Source: Gracilimonas sediminicola
GTDB lineage: Bacteria; Bacteroidota; Rhodothermia; Balneolales; Balneolaceae
Reading direction: 5' to 3'
DNA length: 64,000 nt
Assembly (NCBI RefSeq): GCF_024320785.1
Contig: NZ_JANDBC010000002.1
Span: forward strand, 248,001 to 312,000
Positions within the stretch are counted from its first letter, which is position 1, and every line of letters begins with the position of its first letter. The translations under genes were made by a program, and so were the position numbers. Of the stretch, positions 9,481-19,105 are shown piece by piece. The notes under the pieces are model-generated. The model did no database searches, was not told where the DNA came from, and worked only from the letters and a program-made list of their open reading frames with translations.

Positions 9481-9976
9481 TCATATACAAATAGGGTTTC
9501 CAGGGCTCTTGAACGCCGCCGTTGGAGTCGCGGAAGAAGGTGATTGGGATCGGGCGGTACGGTTTCTTCTTCAGCGGCATACGGGCTTCTTTCGGCGTGC
9601 GGTTTCCTTTATGTACGTTACATTTATCACAGGCGGTGGTCAGGTTTTCCCAGGTATCTTTACCACCCCGGCTTTTCGGGATGATATGATCGATGGTAAG
9701 ATCTGACTTTTTCCCGCAGTACTGACAGGTGAAATCATCCCTGCGCATTACATTTCTTCTGGAAAGCACAATTTTAGTGTAAGGAACCCGGATATAGTTT
9801 CGCAATCTGATTACAGAAGGGAACTGGAAAGACTCGCGGGGAGTACGCACCTCTTTCTCCGGATCGTCATGAAGCAGTTCCGCTTTTTCAAGGAAGATCA
9901 GTTTCATGGACCGCTGTACAGAACAAATACTAAGCGGTTGGTAGTCTTGATTTAAAACTAACACGTTGGCGTTCAT
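9476..9976 (-). CDS. HNH endonuclease
   Basis: This 166-residue protein has the HNH nuclease fold. Zinc-binding CxxC pairs are at CQYCGKK (about 84-90) and CDKCNVHKGNR (about 115-125), flanking the catalytic DHIIPKSRGGKDTWENL. The N-terminal 70 residues (MNANVLVLNQDYQPLSICS) are characteristic of a housekeeping HNH family common in Bacteroidota and other phyla, often annotated simply as HNH endonuclease. No restriction, phage or toxin partner is nearby, so a role in mobile DNA is not suggested. The start is the ATG at 9976. The gene precedes mnmA on the same strand, separated by the palindromic repeat. Confidence 0.88.
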   Translation of the reverse strand: MNANVLVLNQDYQPLSICSVQRSMKLIFLEKAELLHDDPEKEVRTPRESFQFPSVIRLRNYIRVPYTKIVLSRRNVMRRDDFTCQYCGKKSDLTIDHIIPKSRGGKDTWENLTTACDKCNVHKGNRTPKEARMPLKKKPYRPIPITFFRDSNGGVQEPWKPYLYMT

Positions 9977-10054
9977 AGTGCATCCGGTTTACGTTCTGTT
10001 GATGATATTTCAGTTGTTTACTTTCATGAAGAATGCAGAGTATGAAACAAAAAA

Positions 10055-10084
10055 AAGGCGTACTCACCAATGTGAGCACGCCTT
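10055..10084 (-). terminator. Rho-independent terminator of the PiT-like gene
   Basis: A 13-bp stem with one mismatch (aaggcgtactcac / gtgagcacgcctt) and a 4-base loop lies 25 bases past the stop of the minus-strand permease gene. On that strand it is followed by a run of eight T. Confidence 0.85.
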
Positions 10085-10109
10085 AGTATGAGGTATTTGC
10101 CTTTAAATA

Positions 10110-11237
10110 TCAATAGCCAATCAATCCCAACAACTGCTCTCGCACTTCATCGTTAATAGAAATTGCCAGTACGATAGATACAGCCAGACCAATCAATGCA
10201 TAGGTCAGGTCTTTGAATGCCATCCCAAGCACTTTGCCCATAGGCCGCCCTTTCTCCTTTCCGTCCATAATGCTCATTCCGATTTCACGGCCGGCAAGCA
10301 GCCCCAGGAATACCCAGGTGGTACTCATAGGCACTGTACTAATTGTCAGTTTGTACACAAGCAAGATAGCGTACACAAAGTCGATGATGGTCGCAGAACG
10401 GACATCGGTAACCCGGGATTTCTCGGTCACGATCTCCTGAATCTTATCCCCTCTCAGGTAGAACAGCAGTCCAAGGCCGAAGAAAATGAAGAGTGCAAAT
10501 CCAAGGAATTGAGAAAACTCTAACGACCGTGGTAAGTACACCGCGATGTTGGCAGCATCCTGCATAACCCAGACAGCCCAAAGCGTACCGGAAATAATCC
10601 ACTGCAGCGGAAGCCAGAATTTTTTAGGCTCTCCTTTAAATCTTTTCTCAATAGTATTTGTAACTAATAACCATACTAAAAGTCCGGTTACAAGGGCAAT
10701 TCCATATCCCTGTAAACTCTTGCCGAGCACCGAGGTAATACCCTCAGCAGAAGTAGCGAAACAGCTTAACAATAAGAAGGTAGTTGAAACCGGCATCCGC
10801 ATACGGGTCAGTATCAACAAGAATACAGGCGCGGCTACCTGAAGAAATGAAAACTCAGTGGGTGCTTCCGAAAACCCTTTGGATGACAGCCGCTGGTACG
10901 TTACATCCCCGTCAAATATATACCAGCTTACAGAAACAGTGACCAGGAAAATTCCCCCGATCCACAACCAAAGCATCCACCATTTTTTGTCCATGTTGGA
11001 AGCCAGAAAGGTACCGATGGTTTGAATACTGTCGTTGGCAATGGCAGAGTATCCGGCAAAAATGAAACCGACCCACATGGCCAGTTCTGCATAAGGGAAA
11101 ACCACACCGGAGATAAAAAAGAAAAGACCAATCAGGCCTATAAAAATTCGTTCCTGTTTAATTACATCATAAAAACCCGTTGGGATTAACCGTTCTATCG
11201 GACTTTGTTCACTTTCGTTCGGTTGTGTATTAGACAT
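10110..11237 (-). CDS. Diverged PiT-type (inorganic phosphate) permease
   Basis: This is a 375-residue integral membrane protein with about ten hydrophobic segments. It shows the inverted-duplicated signature of the PiT phosphate transporter family in altered form. The first half has AIANDSIQTIG (66-76, compare GANDVANSIG) and MPVSTTFLLL (148-157). The second half has MQDAANIAVYLPR (225-237) and TVPMSTTWVFLGLLAG (301-316). The substrate is therefore probably phosphate or another oxyanion, by proton or sodium symport, but the departures from canonical PiT motifs make this uncertain. A hydrophilic N terminus precedes the first helix. It is a single gene with its own terminator; no phosphate regulator (PhoU-like) is adjacent. 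Confidence 0.7.
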   Translation of the reverse strand: MSNTQPNESEQSPIERLIPTGFYDVIKQERIFIGLIGLFFFISGVVFPYAELAMWVGFIFAGYSAIANDSIQTIGTFLASNMDKKWWMLWLWIGGIFLVTVSVSWYIFDGDVTYQRLSSKGFSEAPTEFSFLQVAAPVFLLILTRMRMPVSTTFLLLSCFATSAEGITSVLGKSLQGYGIALVTGLLVWLLVTNTIEKRFKGEPKKFWLPLQWIISGTLWAVWVMQDAANIAVYLPRSLEFSQFLGFALFIFFGLGLLFYLRGDKIQEIVTEKSRVTDVRSATIIDFVYAILLVYKLTISTVPMSTTWVFLGLLAGREIGMSIMDGKEKGRPMGKVLGMAFKDLTYALIGLAVSIVLAISINDEVREQLLGLIGY

Positions 11238-11589
11238 TGATATGAGTTAGTGTGCTGAATTTTGCCCAAGGGTACTAAGCTCATGTTAAGACAGTGTTAC
11301 GAGAAGCCGATTTGCCCGATACTTAACAATTTTATAACAATGGCGATTTTCACCTAAAGTATTGGCTGGCTTTAAAACACATCATGAGCCAAATGGTCGA
11401 TTATTTATCTTGACAAAAACTGAAAAGGCTTTCTGAAGACAGATTAACATTTCGATACTGAACTGCGCTGGTTTCTGCCAAAATTTCATCGTCTTTTTTC
11501 TATAAAGTTATACTTGTTTTCCATATTCCTTTTATATTTGGAACCGCTTTTTTGAGCGATTCAAGCTACAAAACCATCAAATACAGACG
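11238..11589. other. Divergent intergenic region (352 bases)
   Basis: This stretch separates the minus-strand PiT-like gene from glutamate dehydrogenase. It holds the candidate dehydrogenase promoter listed separately. I see no RNA gene or coding frame in the rest of it. Confidence 0.6.
11514..11540 (+). promoter_or_regulatory. Candidate Bacteroidota-type promoter for glutamate dehydrogenase
   Basis: TATATTTG at 11533-11540 matches the Bacteroidota -7 consensus TAnnTTTG exactly. A TTG at 11514-11516 could be the -33 element, with 16 bases between them, slightly short of the usual spacing. The start codon is 50 bases downstream. Confidence 0.5.
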
Positions 11590-12894
11590 ATGTCCACAAA
11601 AGACTCTATTGCCAGCGGTTATTACAAAGAACCGGTTCCTCATATTGCACACGACTCCCCCTTTGCTTCCATGATGGAGCGCTTTCGGTTCGCAGCGGAA
11701 ATTCTCGATTTAGATGAGGGTGTTTTTAAATATTTATCCAGTCCCGAAAAGGTGGTCATGGTTTCCATCCCGGTAACCATGGACGACGGGCGCATCGAAG
11801 TGTTTGAAGGGTACCGCGTAATTCATAACAGTATTCTTGGCCCATCCAAAGGTGGAATCCGGTATTCTGAAGACGTCACCATTGATGAGGTAAAAGCTCT
11901 CGCAGCCTGGATGACCTGGAAATGTGCCGTCGTCAATGTTCCCTTTGGCGGAGCAAAAGGCGGCGTTCGGGTAAACCCAAAGAACTTATCCCAGGCTGAA
12001 CTGGAGCGACTTACCCGACGGTACACCGCCAACATGCTGGATGTTTTTGGACCCGATCGTGACATCCCCGCCCCGGATATGAACACCAATGAGCAGGTGA
12101 TGGCGTGGATCATGGACACCTACAGCATGAAACAAAAGAAAACAGAAAATGCTGTTGTTACCGGAAAGCCCATTATTCTCGGGGGCTCAAAAGGGCGAAA
12201 AGAAGCAACCGGCCGCGGGGTGGTAACCTGTACACTTGCGGCTTTAGGTAAACTTCGCATTTCCCCAAGCAACACAACCGTTGTAGTTCAGGGATTCGGA
12301 AATGTGGGTTCTGTTTCTGCACAGCTTATGTATGAGCAAGGAGCTGAAGTAATTGCTATCAGCGATATCAGCGGCGGTTATTACAACAAGAATGGTATCG
12401 ACATTGAAGAAGCTATTCGCTATTCCCAAACGCACGGAAATTCGCTGGAAGGTTTTGACGGAGCTGAGCCCATCAGCAATCAGGATCTGCTTGAACTTGA
12501 ATGTGATGTATTGATTCCTGCTGCTAAAGAAGATCAGATTAACAAAGAAAATGCTTCCAGGATCAAAGCCAAGATAATAGCAGAAGGCGCTAACGGTCCT
12601 GTTACCGCCAATGCCGATAAATTACTGGAAGAGAATGGGATTATGGTCATTCCTGACATCCTTGCAAATGCAGGCGGTGTAACGGTTTCCTATTTTGAAT
12701 GGGTGCAGGATCGGCACGGTTATTTCTGGACGGAAGAGCGCGTAAACCGCCGCCTGAATCGCATGATGAGAGAATCGTTTGACAACTTGTTTATGGTGAG
12801 TGAAAAGTATAGTATTACGCTCCGTCAAGCGGCTTACGTGTATGCCATCGACCGGGTGGCCACGACGCTGAAACTGCGTGGTATATATGCTTAA
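11590..12894 (+). CDS. Glutamate dehydrogenase (Glu/Leu/Phe/Val family)
   Basis: This 434-residue cytoplasmic enzyme catalyses reversible NAD(P)-dependent oxidative deamination of glutamate to 2-oxoglutarate and ammonia. The substrate domain contains GPSKGGIRY (Lys87), WMTWKCAVVNVPFGGAKGGV (Lys111 and catalytic Lys123) and IPAPDMNT (Asp163). The Rossmann domain carries VVVQGFGNVGS. The length and the GPSKGG/PFGGAKGG motifs fit the hexameric GDH class of about 420 residues. Cofactor preference cannot be read with confidence. Leucine or valine dehydrogenases are shorter and less likely. The next gene follows after three bases, so the two are probably cotranscribed. Confidence 0.93.
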   Translation: MSTKDSIASGYYKEPVPHIAHDSPFASMMERFRFAAEILDLDEGVFKYLSSPEKVVMVSIPVTMDDGRIEVFEGYRVIHNSILGPSKGGIRYSEDVTIDEVKALAAWMTWKCAVVNVPFGGAKGGVRVNPKNLSQAELERLTRRYTANMLDVFGPDRDIPAPDMNTNEQVMAWIMDTYSMKQKKTENAVVTGKPIILGGSKGRKEATGRGVVTCTLAALGKLRISPSNTTVVVQGFGNVGSVSAQLMYEQGAEVIAISDISGGYYNKNGIDIEEAIRYSQTHGNSLEGFDGAEPISNQDLLELECDVLIPAAKEDQINKENASRIKAKIIAEGANGPVTANADKLLEENGIMVIPDILANAGGVTVSYFEWVQDRHGYFWTEERVNRRLNRMMRESFDNLFMVSEKYSITLRQAAYVYAIDRVATTLKLRGIYA

Positions 12895-12897
12895 TAA

Positions 12898-13305
12898 ATG
12901 AAATTACTACAGACCCTTACCCTACAGTCAACGTACGAGGAAGTTGAAAGAGTGGAGCATATGCTTGCTGCTCTTCAGGAAGAACTCGGCTTTAATGATG
13001 AATTTTATGCCCGCCTGATGCTTACCGTTTCGGAAGCAGCCACCAATGGTATTCTGCACGGTAACAAATTGGATGAATCCAAGATCGTGACCATTAAGGC
13101 CTACAAGGACGATAGTAAGCTTATCTTTGATTCAAAAGATCAAGGGGAAGGTTTTGATCCGGAATCTATTCCCGATCCCCTGGCTGAGGAAAATTTACTA
13201 AAAACCAGCGGCCGTGGTGTTTTCCTGATGGAAGAATATGCCGATGAAGTTTCCTATTCCGAGAATGGAACACGGTTGAAACTGGTCTTTACTTTGCCGG
13301 AGTGA
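12898..13305 (+). CDS. RsbW-like anti-sigma factor / HATPase_c kinase
   Basis: This 135-residue protein has the GHKL ATPase fold of RsbW/SpoIIAB serine kinases. The N-box is SEAATNGILHGN (about 47-58), the G1 motif is DQGEGFDPESIPDP (about 81-94), and the G2 region is TSGRGVFLMEEYADEV (about 102-117). Such proteins bind a sigma factor or phosphorylate an anti-anti-sigma (STAS) partner; no STAS or PP2C gene is in the window. It starts three bases after the glutamate dehydrogenase stop, an unusual pairing. Confidence 0.88.
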   Translation: MKLLQTLTLQSTYEEVERVEHMLAALQEELGFNDEFYARLMLTVSEAATNGILHGNKLDESKIVTIKAYKDDSKLIFDSKDQGEGFDPESIPDPLAEENLLKTSGRGVFLMEEYADEVSYSENGTRLKLVFTLPE

Positions 13306-13424
13306 ATGTAACTAAGCGGGATTTTTTTGAGCTACTCTTCCAGCCCCTAAAGTTATTCAGAGCGATAGCACCTGTCTGCAGATAATCATTAATAGGTACA
13401 GATCCTTTTCCAAATGTGATGCTT

Positions 13425-13548
13425 TGAGGTAATCAAGAAAATCCAAAAATCCCATAAATCAAGGTTCAAAACTATGGAACCTTGATTAGCTTGATTATAG
13501 GATTACCGGGATTTTCATTCAGAATCCCGAGAATCAAAATAATGAATA
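13425..13548. repeat. Long imperfect palindromic intergenic repeat
   Basis: The left arm reads aatcaagaaaatccaaaaat and continues to caaggttcaaaac. The right arm is close to its reverse complement (ggaaccttgatt, then gattataggattaccggg). A related single arm recurs at 51974-52022. The 293-base gap between the RsbW-like gene and the TolC-like gene holds nothing else I can name; a short G/T-rich run just past 13305 lacks a stem. Confidence 0.55.
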
Positions 13549-13598
13549 TTTACCATTAATTAGTTCTCAAGCTTCCTACATAGACCTAAAGAAGAAAC

Positions 13599-14930
13599 CT
13601 ATTTTTCCCCCGCGGAAAGTAACCGGCCGCTTAATCTAAGTAGCTGAGTTTCCGCAGACTTCGCTTCAATTTGGGCGGCAATTAACCGGTTTTCAGCATC
13701 GAGTAAACTCTGCTGAGCTTCCCGTAATTCAACCGAGTTGATGGTTCCCAACCGGAAACGCTCCAGGGCTATCTCCTGGCTTTGTTGAGCATATTGCAGG
13801 TTTTCTTTCTCCAGCTCAATCAGGGAAAGGGCATCGCTGTACTGAGCATAAATCTGACGAACCTGGGATGTAACCTGAAAGCGTACATCCTGCAGACGAA
13901 GCTCCTGGTTTTTCTCAGCAATCTTAGCGTTTTGTCTGCGCCGGTTTTTATTCATTCCGTCAAAAAGATTGATCCGAGCCGTTACGCCATAGGTAAATCC
14001 ACTGGTTTCAGTAAAATCCGCAAAGCCGCTACTGGTTTCCGTCCGCTGGTAACCATAGCCTCCGTTTAAACTAATCTGCGGGAAAAACTCGCCGGAAATC
14101 TCACGGATTTCAGCTTCGGCAGCATTTTGATTCAAACGTGCAATTTGTAATTCACTATTCTGTTGCAGCGCCTCCTCAATGAGTGGCTCAAGCCTCAACT
14201 TCTCCCCCAAAACGATATTGCTACTTACATCATAACCGGATAAAGACGTGTCAGCTAAAACCTGCGTGAGTAAAATCTTGGCTTGCTTCAGGCCGGTTCC
14301 GGATCTGATGAGAGCGGCACGGTCAGCATTGAGATCAGCCCGGGATTGTATGAGGTCATATTCTGAACCTGACCCCAAATCAAGCCGTGTCTCGGCTATA
14401 CGAATTCGTTCTCTGGATACCTCAACGGTATTCTCCAGCACATGATAGGCATTCTGCTGGCCTACAATCTGGTAGTAAGTGCTGATGATATCGGCCAGCA
14501 CCTGCTCAAGCTGAAGCCGGGCTTCTGTTTCATCAATTTCCTCTTCCAGTGAGAGCCGGTCGGAAGTGGCAAACATGGTTAAACCGTCAAAAATGGTCCA
14601 GTTTGCATTCAACCCATAACTGAATATGGTAGTCCGGGCATTCTGGTCGTTTCGGTCTGGAATGGCATTGGTTGAATATTCGGCCTTATTATCTTCAACG
14701 CTTTCATTGAACGTACCATCGGCTGAGATCACCGGCAGAAAACCGGCATTACCCGGTGAATTATTGTTGGCCGAAATCCGCGCTTCGTTTTCAGCTATCC
14801 GGATGGCAAAATTATTCTCGAGTCCGGTACGGATTACCTTTTCAATGCTTAATGTATCCTGGGCCATCAACGGCTTTTGGAGGAGGCAAGCGGTACCAAT
14901 AATCAGTATAAACAGGGACAGTCTTTTCAT
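13599..14930 (-). CDS. TolC-family outer membrane efflux channel
   Basis: This 443-residue protein has a signal peptide (1-23, ending LMAQ) and two outer membrane efflux repeats typical of TolC/OprM proteins. Long helical, Gln/Glu/Arg-rich segments lie at about 125-215 and 345-440. Landmarks are GLNANWTIFDGL, NLFDGMNKNRRRQNA and the C-terminal ALERFRLGTINSVELREAQQSLLDAENRL. It is the last gene of the efflux operon, starting one base after the RND pump gene ends. It forms the outer membrane exit of a tripartite pump. The order adaptor-pump-channel is the common one in Bacteroidota. Confidence 0.92.
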   Translation of the reverse strand: MKRLSLFILIIGTACLLQKPLMAQDTLSIEKVIRTGLENNFAIRIAENEARISANNNSPGNAGFLPVISADGTFNESVEDNKAEYSTNAIPDRNDQNARTTIFSYGLNANWTIFDGLTMFATSDRLSLEEEIDETEARLQLEQVLADIISTYYQIVGQQNAYHVLENTVEVSRERIRIAETRLDLGSGSEYDLIQSRADLNADRAALIRSGTGLKQAKILLTQVLADTSLSGYDVSSNIVLGEKLRLEPLIEEALQQNSELQIARLNQNAAEAEIREISGEFFPQISLNGGYGYQRTETSSGFADFTETSGFTYGVTARINLFDGMNKNRRRQNAKIAEKNQELRLQDVRFQVTSQVRQIYAQYSDALSLIELEKENLQYAQQSQEIALERFRLGTINSVELREAQQSLLDAENRLIAAQIEAKSAETQLLRLSGRLLSAGEK

Positions 14931-14931
14931 T

Positions 14932-17900
14932 TTAAACAGGAGCAGTATCTAATTCTTTTTCAGCTTTCTTGATCGTCTCTTCGTCAATTATATCATCATC
15001 GGATTTCACCGGCGAGAGGTAGGAGTACATGGCGGGAATCACATACAGGGTAAGTAAACTACCGATAATCAATCCCCCAATTACAGCAATACCCATTGAG
15101 GTTCGGCTTTCGGCGCCGGCACCAAGGGCCAGAGCAATAGGTAAAATTCCCAGTACTGTAGAGATACTGGTCATCAAAATCGGGCGGAAACGGGCGGCAG
15201 AAGCATCCAGAATAGCGTCCATAATGGAAAGTCCTTGTCGTTGTCGCTGGTTTGCAAACTCCACGATCAGGATTCCATTCTTGGTCACCAGCCCAATCAG
15301 CATAATCATCCCGATCTGACTAAAGATGTTCAGCGTCTCATTAAAATACCACATACTCAACAGTGCCCCGGCCAACGCCAGCGGTACGGTTAACATAATG
15401 GTAAACGGGTCACGGAAGCTTTCAAACTGTGCCGAAAGTACCAGGTAAACCAACGCCAGCGCGAGCAGAAAAATGAAGCCAAGGCTGGAGGAACTGTCAA
15501 CAAAATCACGGGAAGGGCCGGCAAGGCTGGTTACGAACGTGTCATCCAAAACCCCTTCTGCTATTTCATCCATGGTTTCAATACCGTCGGCGATGGTGTT
15601 TCCGGGTGCCAAACTCGCTGATATAGTAGCAGAGGCGTACCGGTTAAAGCGATATAGCTGAGGCGGACTGCTTTGCTCAGCAACCGTTACCAGGTTATCC
15701 AGCTGAATGAGGCGGCCCGAGTTATTTCGAACATACAGACTCTTTAAATCCACCGGTTCATTACGGTTTGCCCGGCTTACCTGACCGATGACCTGGTACT
15801 GCTTTCCATTCATGATAAAAAAGTCGAATCGCTGACCACTCAAAGAAAGCTGCAAAGTCTCGGCAATATCCCGTACGGAAACGCCTAAATCCTGAGCACG
15901 TTCACGGTCAATAGAAACCTGAAGTTCCGGCTTGTTGAATTTCAGGTCCACATCCTGATAGGTAAACATCGGGTTGTTCCTCACTTCTTCCAGAAATTCG
16001 GGTATCACTTCTTTAAGCTTTTCGAAATTCTGGTTTTGCAGCACATACTGAACAGGTAAACCTCCCCTGCTGCTGCCAATCGTTTGTTCCTGAGATACAA
16101 AAGTTTGGGCTCCGCTGAGATTCGTTACCAGCTGAGATAAATCATTGGCAACATCGTCCTGTGAACGCTCTCTGTTTTCGGGCTCTTTAAGGATGGCAAA
16201 GGCAAAACCGGAATTCACCGAACTGGAAGCCCCAAAACCCGGAGAGGTTACCGAGATCACAGATTTAGCCTCAGGAACACTGTCCTGAACCAAAGTAATA
16301 AGCCGGTCCATATAATTATCCATATACTCGTAGGAAGCTCCCTCCGGGGCTTGGGCAAACATCCGCACTCTGCTTCGATCTTCAAGTGGAGCGATTTCCT
16401 GCGGAAGGGTCATCATAAAGAGATAAATCAAGCCGCCGGAAGCTGCAATCACCAGGAATGAAACCCAGCGGTTATTCATGAAGGTCTGTAGCGAATTCTT
16501 GTACGCCTTATTCATCGCAATGAAAAACGGCTCGGTCATTTCATAAAACTTGTTATGCCGCTCTCTCTTCTTAAGCAGTTTTGTGGAAAGCATGGGCGTA
16601 AGCGTAAGAGCCACAAATGAGGAAATAATCACAGCTCCGGCTATCACAACCCCGAATTCTCTGAATAACCGTCCGGTGATACCACCTAAAAACAGAATAG
16701 GCATAAACACCGAAACCAATGCAGCCGATGTTGCAATAACCGCAAAGAAAATCTCTTTGGAACCTAATATTCCGGCGATGGTAGGTTCCAGTCCTTGCTC
16801 AATTTTGGCGTAGATATTTTCCAGAACCACAATAGCATCATCTACCACCAAACCAATAGCTAACACGATAGCGAGCAATGTTAAAACGTTAATGGAAAAG
16901 CCAGCCATATACATCACAAAGAAGGCTCCAATTAATGCAATGGGGATTACAACGACCGGGATAATAGTGGTTCGCCAATCTCTCAGAAACAGGAAGATAA
17001 TGGCGATTACCAGTAGAAAAGCGATAAATATAGTCTGCTGCACTTCATCAATGGATGCCCGAACATATTCTGTGGTATCAAAGCCGATGGCTGTTTCGAT
17101 GTCGGCGGGCAGATCTTCTTCGATGGCATCTGCCCGCTTGTAAAACTCGTCAGCTATCTCAATTTGATTGGCTCCGGGCTGTGGGATCAACACCACTCCT
17201 ACCATCGGTACACCATCCCGTTTCAGGATGGTTCGTTCGTTTTGAGGGCCTAATTCGGCATACCCCAAATCACGAAGCTTGATGTTGCTTCCGTTACGCT
17301 GACTAATGATCAGGTCGTTGAATTCTTCTACGGTAGTCATTCTACCCATCGTCCGAACCGTTAGTTCAGTCAGGTCACCCTCAATACGGCCTGAGGGTAG
17401 TTCCACATTCTCGCTGGACAGTGCATTTCGTACATCAAGGGGGGTTAAGTCGTAGGCTGCCAGTTTCATTGGGTCCAGCCAGAGGCGCATCGAGTAGGTT
17501 TTATCTCCCCAAATTTGCACGCTACTTACACCATCAATGGTTTGAACGCGCTCTTTAAAATAGTTAATGGCCACATCGGTAAGCTGAAGCAGGTTTCGTG
17601 AATCACTCTTTATGTTGAAAAAGAGAATTGGACGGGCGTCGGCATCCGCTTTTGAAACCACGGGGGGATCGGCATCGGGCGGTAAACTTCCCACAGCTCT
17701 TGATACTCTTGCCCGTACATCATTGGCTGCCGTTTCGAGATCCACATCCAGGTTAAATTCTACGGTTACCGTACTTCTTCCTTCCCTGCTTACAGATGTC
17801 AGGTTTTTGATACCGGCAATCCCGTTAATTTCTTCTTCCAGCGGTTCGGTGATCTGCGATTCAATAGCCTCTGCATTCGCCCCAATGTACGAGGTACTCA

Positions 17901-18039
17901 CCGTAACAATGGGCGGGTCAACAGCCGGGTACTCCCTTACGGGCAGGTAGTTGAAGGATATAATCCCAAACAAAACAATTACGATGGAAAAAACGGTAGC
18001 TAATACCGGGCGACGAATACTCAGTGATGATAAACTCAT
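14932..18039 (-). CDS. RND-family efflux pump, HAE-1/AcrB type
   Basis: This 1035-residue inner membrane proton-driven exporter has the RND layout: TM1 (RRPVLATVFSIVIVLFGIIS), a large periplasmic loop with YLPVREYPAVDPPIVTVST, six helices at about 335-550, a second periplasmic loop, and six C-terminal helices. The proton-relay motif in TM4 is LAIGLVVDDAIVVLENIYA (two adjacent Asp). LSAQFESFRDPFTIMLTVPL and MIGLVTKNGILIVEFANQ mark the second half. Length and motifs fit drug/hydrophobe exporters rather than heavy-metal pumps. The substrate cannot be predicted. It lies one base after the adaptor gene and one base before the channel gene; no TetR-type regulator is adjacent. Confidence 0.95.
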   Translation of the reverse strand: MSLSSLSIRRPVLATVFSIVIVLFGIISFNYLPVREYPAVDPPIVTVSTSYIGANAEAIESQITEPLEEEINGIAGIKNLTSVSREGRSTVTVEFNLDVDLETAANDVRARVSRAVGSLPPDADPPVVSKADADARPILFFNIKSDSRNLLQLTDVAINYFKERVQTIDGVSSVQIWGDKTYSMRLWLDPMKLAAYDLTPLDVRNALSSENVELPSGRIEGDLTELTVRTMGRMTTVEEFNDLIISQRNGSNIKLRDLGYAELGPQNERTILKRDGVPMVGVVLIPQPGANQIEIADEFYKRADAIEEDLPADIETAIGFDTTEYVRASIDEVQQTIFIAFLLVIAIIFLFLRDWRTTIIPVVVIPIALIGAFFVMYMAGFSINVLTLLAIVLAIGLVVDDAIVVLENIYAKIEQGLEPTIAGILGSKEIFFAVIATSAALVSVFMPILFLGGITGRLFREFGVVIAGAVIISSFVALTLTPMLSTKLLKKRERHNKFYEMTEPFFIAMNKAYKNSLQTFMNNRWVSFLVIAASGGLIYLFMMTLPQEIAPLEDRSRVRMFAQAPEGASYEYMDNYMDRLITLVQDSVPEAKSVISVTSPGFGASSSVNSGFAFAILKEPENRERSQDDVANDLSQLVTNLSGAQTFVSQEQTIGSSRGGLPVQYVLQNQNFEKLKEVIPEFLEEVRNNPMFTYQDVDLKFNKPELQVSIDRERAQDLGVSVRDIAETLQLSLSGQRFDFFIMNGKQYQVIGQVSRANRNEPVDLKSLYVRNNSGRLIQLDNLVTVAEQSSPPQLYRFNRYASATISASLAPGNTIADGIETMDEIAEGVLDDTFVTSLAGPSRDFVDSSSSLGFIFLLALALVYLVLSAQFESFRDPFTIMLTVPLALAGALLSMWYFNETLNIFSQIGMIMLIGLVTKNGILIVEFANQRQRQGLSIMDAILDASAARFRPILMTSISTVLGILPIALALGAGAESRTSMGIAVIGGLIIGSLLTLYVIPAMYSYLSPVKSDDDIIDEETIKKAEKELDTAPV

Positions 18040-18040
18040 G

Positions 18041-19105
18041 CTACTCCGTTTCTACATTACCAATATTAACCGGCATCCCGGGACGAACCTGTAATAATCC
18101 GCTTGTAAGCACCGAATCCCCTTCTGCAATACCCTCGGTAATTTGAACTTTAGCTTCATTCCTAAGTCCGGTTGAGACCGTTTGAGGCTGAACCACCCCG
18201 TTTTTCACCACAAATACTTTTTGTCCCTGAAGTTCAGGGACGATGGAGATGGATGGAACCATCAGGGCATTGTTAATAGTCGAAAGCGTAAGTTCCAGGT
18301 CTGCAAAAGCGCCGGGTAATAATGCACCATCTTGATTCGGACTTTTAGCCCGAACTTGCAAGGAACGAGTTTCGGTATCAATTCTTGGTTCTTTGGCATA
18401 TACATTCGCCGTAAGTGTTTTATCCAAACCGGAAACCGTGAATGCTACTTTATTTCCAACTTCTACCATTGCCGCATATCGCTCGGGAATGGAGAAATCA
18501 ATTTTAATGGGATCAATATCCTGCAAAGTGGCAATTCTTGTACTTGGGGTGATGTAGCTTCCGTCACTTACATACTTAAGGCCAATTTGCCCGGAAAACG
18601 GAGCGCGAATTTCAGTCTTGGCAATTTGTGCTTCAATCAGGGCAACTTCTGAACGCATTACGTTTACTTCGTTCAGCGTAGCATCATACTCTTCCTGGCT
18701 AATCCCACCCTTGTCAAGCAACTGGGTCTGGCGTTTTTCACGGTCTTCGGCAAGGTTTAACCTGAATTCAGCCCGGTTCAGTTGCGCCTGCAATTCACTG
18801 TCGTTGATTTTGATGAGCAACTCTCCTTTTTCTACATACTCACCTTCTTCCAAGTAAATCTCTTCAATCAGACCGGAGCTTTCACTGGCCAGTTCCACCT
18901 CTTCATTGGCAAGCAAAGTACCGGTGGTAAAAATATTGTTTTCAATGGTATCGGGCTTGGTAACATATACATCCACTGAAAGGGTATTATTGTCTGAATT
19001 GTTGGCTGCCGTATTATTTGCTGACCCTGTTAATCCCTCTAATTTGGGAATGGCCAACAGGCCCAGAGCGATCAATACGCCTGTAACTATAAGTATGCGT
19101 TTCAT
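18041..19105 (-). CDS. RND efflux periplasmic adaptor (HlyD/MFP family)
   Basis: This 354-residue adaptor is anchored by an N-terminal hydrophobic segment (MKRILIVTGVLIALGLLAIP). The barrel-sandwich (lipoyl-like) halves are at about 65-100 (ELASESSGLIEEIYLEEGEY) and 165-195 (IRAPFSGQIGLKYVSDGSYI), joined by a short alpha-hairpin (about 105-160). Beta-barrel and membrane-proximal domains follow, ending GIAEGDSVLTSGLLQVRPG. It bridges the RND pump and the TolC-like channel encoded directly downstream. It is the first gene of the operon, and no operator palindrome is evident in the 185-base region before it. Confidence 0.93.
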   Translation of the reverse strand: MKRILIVTGVLIALGLLAIPKLEGLTGSANNTAANNSDNNTLSVDVYVTKPDTIENNIFTTGTLLANEEVELASESSGLIEEIYLEEGEYVEKGELLIKINDSELQAQLNRAEFRLNLAEDREKRQTQLLDKGGISQEEYDATLNEVNVMRSEVALIEAQIAKTEIRAPFSGQIGLKYVSDGSYITPSTRIATLQDIDPIKIDFSIPERYAAMVEVGNKVAFTVSGLDKTLTANVYAKEPRIDTETRSLQVRAKSPNQDGALLPGAFADLELTLSTINNALMVPSISIVPELQGQKVFVVKNGVVQPQTVSTGLRNEAKVQITEGIAEGDSVLTSGLLQVRPGMPVNIGNVETE

